Shown here one piece after another: positions 1 to 7,540 of a stretch of 37,320 bases of DNA (positions within the stretch are counted from its first letter, which is position 1; the number at the start of each line of letters is the position of its first letter). The stretch is from NCBI GenBank assembly GCA_016987375.1, contig PJRA01000524.1, positions 1,160,127 to 1,197,446 of the forward strand, written 5' to 3'. Source of the stretch: Brachionus koreanus (lineage: Eukaryota > Rotifera > Eurotatoria > Ploima > Brachionidae). A program made the translations under genes and the position numbers. Below the pieces are notes generated by a model. That model worked only from the letters and a program-made list of their open reading frames with translations, did no database searches and was not told the origin of the DNA.

Positions 1-519
1 CGTTCAGACACAGAAAGTCTCATTTTAAAAATTTTTTTTTGCAATATTATAGCTAATTTTTAGTAGTTTATAAATAAATATATATGATCCCCTGATCATT
101 TGCATGATCGGGCAAGTTAACTTAACTTTTGTCCATTTACTATTTACATTTACATTTACATAAAAATGTCCCAAGTTCTATTTAAACAATAGGTTTGTTG
201 ATTTAAAAATAATTTAATTCAAATTTTAACAAGACAAAAGCTGACAAGGGTGAATAAACTAGTTCATTTATTCAAAAAAAATTAAATTAGTAAATTTTTA
301 TTTTAAATTTTTTTGAGCTAGCAACAATGTTAAAAAAGTTTTGCATTTAAAAAATTCAATAAAAATCTATCAGTGTACACAAAAGGTCATCCAAAATCAA
401 ATCGATCTTTTTCAAATGAGATAAAAATATTAGACCCTAAAAAATTCATCGAGTGACCTGGATATATTTTTATATTTGTGAAAAAAAAATCCTTTCAAAA
501 ATTTAGAACTTCATTCAAA
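1..519. other. Noncoding 5' flank of the first gene
   Basis: AT-rich sequence with no supported coding region. It contains a dispersed repeat at about 92-144 (listed separately). A short open stretch in frame with the following ORF runs upstream of its ATG to 478, so an upstream exon cannot be excluded. Confidence 0.5.
92..144 (+). repeat. Dispersed repeat, inverted copy near the other end of the window
   Basis: A stretch of about 50 bp with the core CTTAACTTTTGTCCATTTAC reappears in reverse complement at 36104-36154, where the core reads CTTAACTTTTGTCTATTTAC. Both carry a preceding CTGATCATTT and an ATCGGG block. By eye the two match at roughly four fifths of positions. It may be part of a transposon end; the family is not recognised. 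Confidence 0.5.
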
Positions 520-1011
520 ATGAATTTTACATCCTTATTAGAGAAGCTATTGGACTATTCGATAACCAGTCTTCAGAAATTAAAATCAAACAATAACTCT
601 AACAGTAAATTATCCGATGGCTCTGAACTGTCATTAAATTCAACATTAGGAGAATATTTTCGCCAAGTCTTGGTCAAATGGCCCACAAAATCTGATTTAA
701 TAAATATTAAATTTTTTGAAGATGGAAATTTTCAAGCAAATGATGAAGAATTATCGTCCATACTTAACAGAAACTTGAGACTGCCGCAAAAACCGGACAT
801 CTACTTGGAAAACTATTCACGATCCATATCAACATTGATCAGTCCAAACAAGTTTACCTTCATTAAATTGTTCTGTGTGTCATTTATTAGTATTTTAGTC
901 GTTTCATTTATAATTTTGCTATATCTGATTCACAAAAGGAATTCAAAAAATTCAAATAAAAATGAAATTCAAAAATCTAATCCCATAATTCCAAAAAATC
1001 AAAAATTTTAA
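520..1011 (+). CDS. Hypothetical single-pass membrane protein (complete gene or last exon)
   Basis: The ORF of 163 residues starts at the ATG at 520. The same frame is open back to 478, which leaves room for an upstream exon. The N-terminal half is polar and Ser/Asn-rich. A middle segment (LGEYFRQVLVKWPTKSDL) looks like folded protein. A strongly hydrophobic segment of about 23 residues (core FCVSFISILVVSFIILLYLI) is followed by the basic stop-transfer stretch HKR. The C-terminal tail is short and rich in Lys/Asn. There is no N-terminal signal peptide, so a tail-anchored or type II/III topology is possible. AATAAA lies at 1037-1042, 26 bp after the stop, which supports this being a real 3' end. 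I do not recognise the family and infer no function beyond membrane insertion. Confidence 0.55.
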   Translation: MNFTSLLEKLLDYSITSLQKLKSNNNSNSKLSDGSELSLNSTLGEYFRQVLVKWPTKSDLINIKFFEDGNFQANDEELSSILNRNLRLPQKPDIYLENYSRSISTLISPNKFTFIKLFCVSFISILVVSFIILLYLIHKRNSKNSNKNEIQKSNPIIPKNQKF

Positions 1012-1247
1012 TTTCTATTATTTTATTTAAATTGTTAATAAAAAAAAGTTAAATTTTGATTTTTGTTTTTGAAAAAAAAATATTCAATTAAAGTATCTCA
1101 AGTTTAGAAAAAACATAGTTTTTATTCACTGGAATTTAGATAAGATTATTGATTTTTGAGTTTAAAAAAAAATCTAAAAAAATTAAATTAATAAAATTTT
1201 TTTTCACTTGTCTATTTGATATGTTTAATAAAATTAGCCAAAGGAAT

Positions 1248-1400
1248 ATTTTTTGGTCAAATTTCATTTTTCAAAAATGACCAAAATATTTTTAAAATAC
1301 GAAATTAAATTTCAATGCATTTTTAGAAATTACAATCCTTTTTCAACAATTTCAAATTATTTAAAATATTCTGATCATTTTTGAAAAATGAAATTTTAAT
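1248..1400. repeat. Imperfect inverted repeat
   Basis: The arm at 1259-1282 (AAATTTCATTTTTCAAAAATG core) is the reverse complement of the arm at 1374-1397, with one mismatch over 24 bp. Weaker complementarity continues inward. This is low-complexity A/T sequence, so part of the match may be chance. Confidence 0.4.
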
Positions 1401-1816
1401 TTGCCGGATTTTTTTTAATTGATAGAGTTGAAGAAATTTATATAAAAAGAGTTGTGGGTATTGGAACCGGCTCCCTCCAGAATCAAAAAATAGCTTTAAA
1501 AAGAAATTAGAAGATTTTCTCAAAAAAACGAACACAAAAATTAAAAAAATCTATTAATAAACGTTTTAGCTAGCATAGCGAAGCCATTGGGTCTTGCTCT
1601 ACGGGTAAAATATGTTGTAGCTATTAGTATTATTATTAATTTAACCAAATTTTTAATTTTTTACTAGAAAAATAAATTTTTTTACAAAAATTTAAAATTC
1701 TTTAAAAAAATATTGAAAATTTAAATTTTTCAGGAACCACAGATTTGTCCGAATGACCGAACGCCTTCGTTTAAAATTCAATTATTACTTGAAATTGAAT
1801 TTGAAATCTTTAGCCT

Positions 1817-2244
1817 TTTCATACCTGAGAACGAACCGTAATAGATAAAAATAATCAGAAAATTGATCCTAAGAGTTTTTTTGATGTAGATTACGAATTT
1901 AGGGTTGTTCCTTTAATTCAATCAAAGCTTTTGGCCACAGAAAAAAAAAATCCTATTTAAGTCAAAATTGAAAATAACTTTTCCGCGGAATCATGTTTTT
2001 TTTTTTGAAAAATCACATGCTGATGTATTTTTTAGTGTAAAATTCAAAAATGGACTCAGTTTTTTGATAAATCGTTTAAATTTTGAATTATTTTATTTTT
2101 AGCCTAAATTTAGCCTAATTTTACAGGGCTTAGAAGACGACCTAGACAAAAAACAGCCCTAAATTCGTAATCTACATCAAAAAAACTCTTAGGATCAATT
2201 TTCTGATTATTTTTATCTATAACGGTTCGTTCTCAGGTATGAAA
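1817..2244. repeat. Long fold-back element, 92-bp arms
   Basis: Arms at 1817-1908 and 2153-2244 are reverse complements of each other over about 92 bp with only two mismatches seen by eye (CCGTAATAG vs CCGTTATAG, and AGGGTTG vs AGGGCTG). The spacer is about 244 bp. The outer ends read TTTCATACCTGAGAACG. No ORF lies inside. This is the shape of a fold-back or MITE-type element; the transposase family cannot be named. Confidence 0.75.
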
Positions 2245-2250
2245 GGGTTA

Positions 2251-2343
2251 AAAGAAAAAAAAGAATGTTCTATATATTTTTTAATTTTTTTCGAGTGCTT
2301 GTTAAAAATTAAAAAATATATAGAACATTCTTTTTTTTTCTTT
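2251..2343. repeat. Short-loop inverted repeat, 40-bp arms
   Basis: Arms at about 2251-2290 and 2304-2343 share AAGAATGTTCTATATATT and its complement, with a loop of about 13 bp. The transcript would fold into a near-perfect hairpin. It directly abuts the 1817-2244 fold-back. Confidence 0.65.
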
Positions 2344-2741
2344 AAGAGATTTATTTATTTATAAGAGATTTATTTATTTCGGTGATTTTTCTAACTAAGG
2401 TCCAACTCACTTAGTTCTTTTGTTTTTTTTTTAATAAAAAGCACAAAAATTCATTTATTTTGAACAGAAATTTAAATTTTTTGAACTAAAGTTTATAAAT
2501 TTTTCTCGTCAAGACAAATAGAATGTCTAAAAGTTTTTTTAATTTTAGAATTTTTTTCTCTTTTATTCGAAATGTTGACTGAGCAGTTTTTTTTTAAAAC
2601 AAAAAAATAAAAAATAAAATTTTCAGTTAAAAATTTTACCTTTATTTTAGATTATTAAATTAAATTAGTGATTAATTTAATTTTTTTTTGGTGCCAAAAT
2701 AAAACAATAAAAAAGCAATAAAATTTAATTAGTTTTATAAA

Positions 2742-3935
2742 ATGTCGCTTAACGGTGAAGCAAGCAGTGAAGATTTGCGCAAACCATTCTCTCCTGAAGA
2801 GCACGGACTCGAGTCTAATTGGAGACTGACAAAATTTTCCGACCTCAAAGGATGAGGGTGCAAAGTCCCTCAGGCCGTTTTGCTAAAACTCCTCGAGGGA
2901 CTTCATTCAACCCCAATACAACAACAAACCAACGACAACCAGACACTTTCTCTTTCAACCCATTCACAAGCTTCTATCGGCATCGGACTTGACTCGTGTG
3001 TAATTCCTTTGCGTCATTCGGGACTCAATTTGATCCAAACAACAGACTTTTTTTATCCTCTAATCGAAGATCCGTACACAATGGGCAAAATAGCCTGTGC
3101 CAATGTTCTCAGCGATTTGTACGCTATGGGCGTTACTGAAGTAGACAACATGCTGATGCTTTTGAGCGTGACAACCAAGTTCAATGACAAAGAACGGGAC
3201 CTGGTTATGCCCAGAATGATACAAGGGTTCAAAGACTGCGCTCAAGAAGCCGGCTCGACAGTCAACGGCGGACAGACTGTTTTCAATCCGTGGCTGATTA
3301 TCGGTGGTGTTGCAACTTCGGTCTGCTCCAACAAGGAGTTTATATCGCCTGACAATGCAATGGTCAGCGATGTTCTAGTCTTAACCAAACCCTTGGGAAC
3401 TCAGGTGGCTGTAAACGCTCATCAGTGGCTCGATAATCCGGACAGATGGAACAAAATAAAATTAGTTGTAAGTGAAGAAGATGTGCGCAAGGCTTATTTG
3501 AGAGCAATGAGCTCGATGACCAGGCTTAACAGAATAGCCGCCCAGCTAATGCACAAATATAATGCACATGCTGCCACCGATGTCACAGGCTTTGGTCTTT
3601 TGGGTCATGCACAAAATTTGGCAAAACATCAAAAAAGTGAAGTTAGCTTTGTTATTCACAATTTGCCTATAATTGCCAAAATGGCTGCAATTACCAAGGC
3701 ATGCCACAATATGTTCAATCTTGTACAGGGAACATCGGCTGAAACATCAGGAGGACTGTTAGTTGCTTTGCCCAGAGAACAAGCTGCAGCATATTGTAAA
3801 GATATTCAAAATCAAGAGGGTTTTCAAGCCTGGATTATTGGAATTGTTGAAAAAGGAAATAGAACTGCACGAATAATTGACAAACCGCGGATAATTGAAG
3901 TGCCCGCTAAAGAGACCGATGGAGAATTGTGGTAG
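2742..3935 (+). CDS. SEPHS2: Selenophosphate synthetase (SPS2/SelD family) with an in-frame UGA (Sec)
   Basis: Makes selenophosphate from selenide and ATP, the selenium donor for selenocysteine synthesis, in the cytosol. The ATG at 2742 is in frame with the rest. An in-frame TGA at 2853-2855 is codon 38, in FSDLKG-U-GCKVPQ, exactly the catalytic Cys/Sec position of the family (Cys17 in E. coli SelD). The neighbouring Lys (Lys20 in SelD) is conserved in GCKVPQ. Further family blocks are visible: [57 protein letters not shown] and [10 protein letters not shown]. Decoding the UGA as Sec gives 397 residues, close to the roughly 390-450 usual for animal SPS. A SECIS element in the 3' UTR supports Sec insertion. 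The gene has no introns, unlike its neighbours. The alternative, unspecific readthrough as in some insect SPS1 genes, is less likely because of the SECIS. Confidence 0.95.
2853..2855 (+). other. UGA selenocysteine codon of SPS
   Basis: TGA in the reading frame shared by the upstream ATG (2742) and the long downstream ORF. It is followed directly by GGGTGC, the hexanucleotide I recall being described next to the UGA in hymenopteran readthrough SPS1 genes. A gene finder that treats it as a stop would start the protein at about 2880 and lose the active site. Confidence 0.9.
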
Positions 3936-3980
3936 TTTATTAATGAACTAAAAAATAAAACATTTTAAGAGAAAATTTTT

Positions 3981-4033
3981 TGTATGAAACTAAAATACTA
4001 AAGTTTTTTCTAAGAGTGTATTTTAGCTGATAA
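3981..4033 (+). promoter_or_regulatory. SECIS element in the SPS 3' UTR
   Basis: The 5' quartet ATGA is at 3984-3987. A perfect 9-bp helix follows, CTAAAATAC (3990-3998) pairing with GTATTTTAG (4018-4026). The conserved unpaired AA is at 4000-4001, 12 nt after ATGA as the SECIS consensus requires. The 3' quartet partner TGAT is at 4028-4031. The element begins about 50 nt after the stop codon and about 1.1 kb after the UGA. This matches the eukaryotic SECIS core (k-turn plus apical A motif) recognised by SBP2. Confidence 0.85.
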
Positions 4034-5522
4034 TAGTAAAGTATTAGTTTAATTGAGTTTTGATTTTTAATCCGATATTTAGTACATCGGAAAAAATTTA
4101 ATCAGTTTATTTTTTGGGTTGTCGTTGTTGGCTGATTATATTTTTATTTTCGGATTTTAATCAAAACTTAAAAATTAAAACTTTGCCTAAATTTTTTCTT
4201 AATTTGTTTTGTTTTTTTTTTCAATTTTTAAACTAGTTTTTTTTTCTTAAATAAAATATTTTTATTAATTTAATTAAATTTAATTTTAGAATTTTTCCTA
4301 AGGGAATAGACGCCCTTTTAATTGCTTAATCTTCCAATTTAAACTAATCATTAAAAGATAAAGAATGTCTTAAATGATTCTAAACTTTCTAAGAGAAATT
4401 TCTTAAAATTTTTAATAGTCAAAAATTAATTAACTAACCGAATACTAATTCCAAAGATTTGACTTTGAAAATTTTGATTTGTAAATTTTAAATTGAGAAT
4501 AATTTTGCAGATAACCTTTTTTTAAATGATATCCTATATAAAAATACATGAAAATTAAGGTTTTAAAGGTCGATGATAAAATAATTTTCTGATAAAATTT
4601 TGAAAAGCCTTAACAATTAAATATGGTAGTGTTTTTCCATTTTCATCTTTTGTGTTAATCATTGTGAAACATGTTTTTATGGACTCAGTTATTCCATTCT
4701 TTGACTTTGCTTTTTTAAATCTTCTGTTTCTTTTTTTTAATATTTCAAACTTCTATTTTGGCTTGGGTTTTTTTAATCTCTTTTATTTCATTTAGAAATA
4801 AAACTTACTAATTTGTTTGTAGTGCTAAATTTATTGAAAAATTGATTATTCAAAAAAAATTCAATTAATTTGGATGGTATTAAAGTGATTTGACTGTTCA
4901 AAAAAAAAAGAAATCTTTTGAAGAACATAAAGAAATATTCGCATGAACTTAAAACATTATAGTATTAAAAAAACTTTCATAGAGCCAAACACCTTATATT
5001 ATTGTGTAAAAAAATTAGTTAGAGTTTAAAGAAGATCGTTTAAAAAAAAGTTGAAAAGTTGGTCTTTCATTCGTTAAGAAAAGCCAAACAACTCTCTTGG
5101 TTTATTCATGCAATAAGCCAAATACCATCAACAGCTGAACTTTTGGAATTCGAACCTAATTAAAGAATTAAACTGTGTTAAATGATATCTTTTTTTAAAA
5201 AAAAAAACCTGTGCTTCTCAATAGATATTGTTAATTTTCTAAATAAAAGAAAGTCTTTTTACTAAATAAAAATTTCTTATTTCAACATTAGAAAAATTAA
5301 AAAGTCAAAATTAAAATTCTATTTTCTGTTTTCTTCCAGTCATCAGCAGAATGAGAGCTTTAATTATTTTGAACAAAAAATCCTTAAGGTGTGCAATGTA
5401 GTTGATGTTTCAACCCATGGAGCTATAGAAAAATACTTCAAAAAAACTAAAATAATACTAAATTTTACCTTAATTTAGGAACAAAAATATTAGAATTCAA
5501 AAATTGAATTTATTTTTAAAAA
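4034..5522. other. Intergenic region, SPS 3' end and BOLA2 upstream
   Basis: No coding region is supported. AATAAA at 4250-4255 is a likely SPS poly(A) signal downstream of the SECIS. An earlier AATAAA at 3954-3959 would cut the SECIS off if used. The rest is A/T-rich with no recognisable gene or RNA. Confidence 0.5.
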
Positions 5523-5964
5523 ATGCCAGTTTTGCAAAGTCATGTTGAAAACAAACTCAAAGAAAACTTGAATCCTATCTTTTTGGTAATTAAATGAGAT
5601 TACTAATCAAGAAAAAAATCATCATTAATATAAATTTTAGAAGGTTGAAGATTTTTCTGATGGATGCGGCTTTAAATACAACGTATTCGTTGTATCAAAA
5701 GAATTTGAAGGAAAAAGTCTACTTCAAAGACAGAGGTTTATAATTTTTAGAGGAAATATTTTTCTATCTTTTTTTTTTTTCAATTGAAGGCTAGTGAACG
5801 AAATTCTTAGAGAAGAAATGTCCGAAATTCATGCATTAACTCAAAAATGTTTGATACCCGAACAATGGGAAAAAATGGTTGCAGAAAATCCGGATATTTC
5901 AAAAGAAAATCAGGTCCAAAAACCAAATGATTCTACTAAAAAGTGTGAATTCCATCAGCATTAA
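5523..5964 (+). CDS. BOLA2: BolA-like protein 2 (BOLA2), three exons
   Basis: Exons 5523-5585, 5641-5735 and 5790-5964, with introns of 55 and 54 bp (GTAATT...TTTTAG and GTTTAT...TTGAAG), give 110 residues. BOLA2 pairs with the monothiol glutaredoxin GLRX3 to bind and pass on 2Fe-2S clusters in the cytosol, for example to anamorsin. The family core is clear: VEDFSDGCGFKYNVFVVS, then KEFEGKSLLQRQRLVNEIL (helix-turn-helix-like part of the class II KH fold), then EIHALTQKCLIPEQW. The Cys in DGCGF and the invariant His in IHAL are the usual cluster ligands. The C-terminus is unusual: about 25 residues beyond the family core, ending in KKCEFHQH. Convergent with the MIA40 gene, 68 bp apart. Confidence 0.92.
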
Positions 5965-6032
5965 ACATTAAATATCTGTTTAATCTTAAAATCTAAGTCA
6001 TTAGTAAATAAATTTATTTTTTCAATAAATAT
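5965..6032. terminator. Shared bidirectional 3' end with interleaved poly(A) signals
   Basis: Between the convergent BOLA2 and MIA40 stop codons. AATAAA on the plus strand at 6007-6012 is immediately followed by TTTATT at 6013-6018 (AATAAA on the minus strand). Another plus-strand AATAAA lies at 6024-6029. The two transcripts must overlap at their 3' ends if cleavage occurs 10-30 nt downstream. Confidence 0.7.
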
Positions 6033-6407
6033 TTATTTATAAAGTTTTGGATATTTTTTCATACAGTTCTGTAACTTTTCAAATTCGGCTAAGCAATCAC
6101 TTCCTTTAACTTTAGCTTCACTAAAATGAAAACATTTGAAAGCATTACGAAACAGCATAGAGCACGGTCCAATGCTCGCAGTTCCAAGACATGGACAGCC
6201 CCAATTGATATTTCCATTTGGCAATATTACACCTAAAACAAATTTTAAAAAAATAATTAAAAATCATAGTTTATTGTACGCACCTGGTTGGTCTGGGTCG
6301 TTGTCGGCCAAATGCTCTATGTATCTTGATTTTTCGGTCAATGGACCACTGAGCTCTTTTTTGTCAAAAAATAAAATTTTGTCTTTACTCCTCTTATTTA
6401 GTTCCAT
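6033..6407 (-). CDS. CHCHD4: Mitochondrial intermembrane space oxidoreductase MIA40 (CHCHD4), two exons
   Basis: Exons 6407-6284 and 6232-6033, intron 51 bp (GTGCGT...TTTTAG, phase 1), give 107 residues. MIA40 oxidises incoming small Cys proteins in the mitochondrial intermembrane space and is re-oxidised by the sulfhydryl oxidase ALR/Erv1. The redox motif CPC sits in INWGCPCLG. The two structural CX9C pairs are [11 protein letters not shown] and [11 protein letters not shown]. The segment [18 protein letters not shown] matches the family before the CPC. It is shorter than human CHCHD4 (142 residues) because the acidic C-terminal tail is absent: the protein ends YPKLYK straight after the CHCH fold. 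There is no targeting presequence, as expected for animal MIA40. Confidence 0.95.
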
Positions 6408-6627
6408 TCTAAATTTGCAGAAACTTGTTAATTGAATTATTTGTCTTGAATTTAAAGGCTTTTACCCCTTATTGAAAAATAAAAGTATAATAAAATAAAT
6501 TAATTAGAGTTTATTTTTAAAATAAAATAAAACAGTTTATTCAACAATAAATTTACAAAACAATAAAAGTAACAGCGCGTCCCGGAGTATATATTTTGAA
6601 TTAAACAAGTGTGTACACGTGAATTGA

Positions 6628-7346
6628 TTATTCCATTGTGACATTTGGCAAATGTCTATGATTTATATGGGCATCTAAATCTCTCTGAGACATATAACTT
6701 CGGCCGCAACGGCTTTTTTCATATAACTGGAGTTGATTTTCAATTTGATTGTCCATTAGCTTGTTATTATGCTCATGACTGCACACAAATATTCTTCCGG
6801 CATTCACTTTTTCAATTCTATCTACATTTTCGCCACAAGTATCTCTAAGAAAATATTTTTTTTTCAAAAAAAAATCAAAAAAAATCTACCTTAAACAGTA
6901 TTTGGGAGAAATTTTTGAGGCACAATCGAAGCATATAACATGCTTGCATGGCAGTAAGCGGCCAAAAATCAAAATTGGCAAGCCACATGAAATGCACAAA
7001 TTCATTTTTTGATCAGGAATTTTTCGTCCAATTTTGTTTACCTTTTCGAATCAAGTAAATATTTAGATATTAGATTAATTAAACGCGGTAAAAATTTTAC
7101 ACCAAATGACCAGTCATAATTGGAGCTAATTGAAATCAAATTTTTATCATCTGCTTCTGTATGAATTGAGGTAGAATTGGAAGAATTAGATGCTAAAATT
7201 AAATTGCTAGATGACTTTATTTTGAGCTGAATCGGCTTTTTGACCGATTGTCTCAGATCGGCTCTTTCTTCTCGAGTGTCTAGATCTAAATTTTGAATTA
7301 AAAAAAAAATTTTTTTTTTTTATCTCCAAATACCTGAGAGATCCAT
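6628..7346 (-). CDS. CBLL1: E3 ubiquitin ligase Hakai (CBLL1), four exons, short form
   Basis: Exons 7346-7334, 7285-7101, 7041-6890 and 6844-6628 give 188 residues. Introns are 48, 59 and 45 bp. Without the second splice the downstream frame meets a stop at 7053-7051, so that intron is required. Hakai ubiquitinates phosphotyrosine substrates and is part of the m6A methyltransferase-associated complex. The RING is visible as CISCGLPILIFG, LPCKHVICFDC and CLRDTC. It is followed by the family block VDRIEKVNAGRIFVC and the HYB zinc finger SQRDLDAHINHRH. The spacer between the two HYB cysteines is long (CSHEH... to ...SRCGRSY). The long Pro-rich tail of vertebrate Hakai is absent: the protein stops six residues after HINHRH. 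AATAAA on the minus strand is at 6542-6537. The first exon codes only MDLS plus one base. Confidence 0.9.
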
Positions 7347-7540
7347 AATAAAGTAATATTTCAGATGAAAATTTTTATTTTTTAAGAATTAATTTGATTG
7401 TGGAATTTTTACCAGCGATATACAAATAGCTAAAAAAAAATTAATTTTTTAATGCAATTTTGATTTTAAATGAATTTATTCAAGAATATTAGGAATAATA
7501 AGAGCTTAGTTACTTTATTAAGATTTGAAATTTAAAAAAA
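7347..7540. promoter_or_regulatory. Divergent promoter region between Hakai and TBCD
   Basis: The two start codons are only 194 bp apart and face away from each other, so both promoters and both 5' UTRs must fit here unless further 5' noncoding exons exist. No clear TATA box or initiator can be chosen in this A/T-rich spacer. Confidence 0.5.

Larger units (their letters stand above)
1012..2741. other. Intergenic region with three inverted repeats
   Basis: No coding sequence is supported. The region is dominated by fold-back structures at about 1248-1400, 1817-2244 and 2251-2343 and by a direct duplication of AGAGATTTATTTATTT around 2345-2380. The part just upstream of 2742 must hold the SPS promoter, but no clear TATA box stands out among the A/T runs. 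Confidence 0.5.

Noticed and set aside
1323..1535. Minus-strand ORF rich in Phe/Lys/Leu
   Set aside because: Low-complexity A/T translation overlapping an inverted repeat, with no domain or start context.
2880..3935. SPS starting after the UGA at a TTG
   Set aside because: The frame upstream of the TGA has a good ATG and conserved SPS sequence, and the UGA is at the catalytic position, so the protein starts at 2742.
5140..5160. tRNA B-box-like GGTTCGAATTCC on the minus strand
   Set aside because: No A box, acceptor stem or anticodon arm could be placed around it.
7042..7100. Reading Hakai straight through without the second intron
   Set aside because: The downstream frame has a stop at 7053-7051, and the upstream frame loses the conserved block, so the 59-bp intron is needed.
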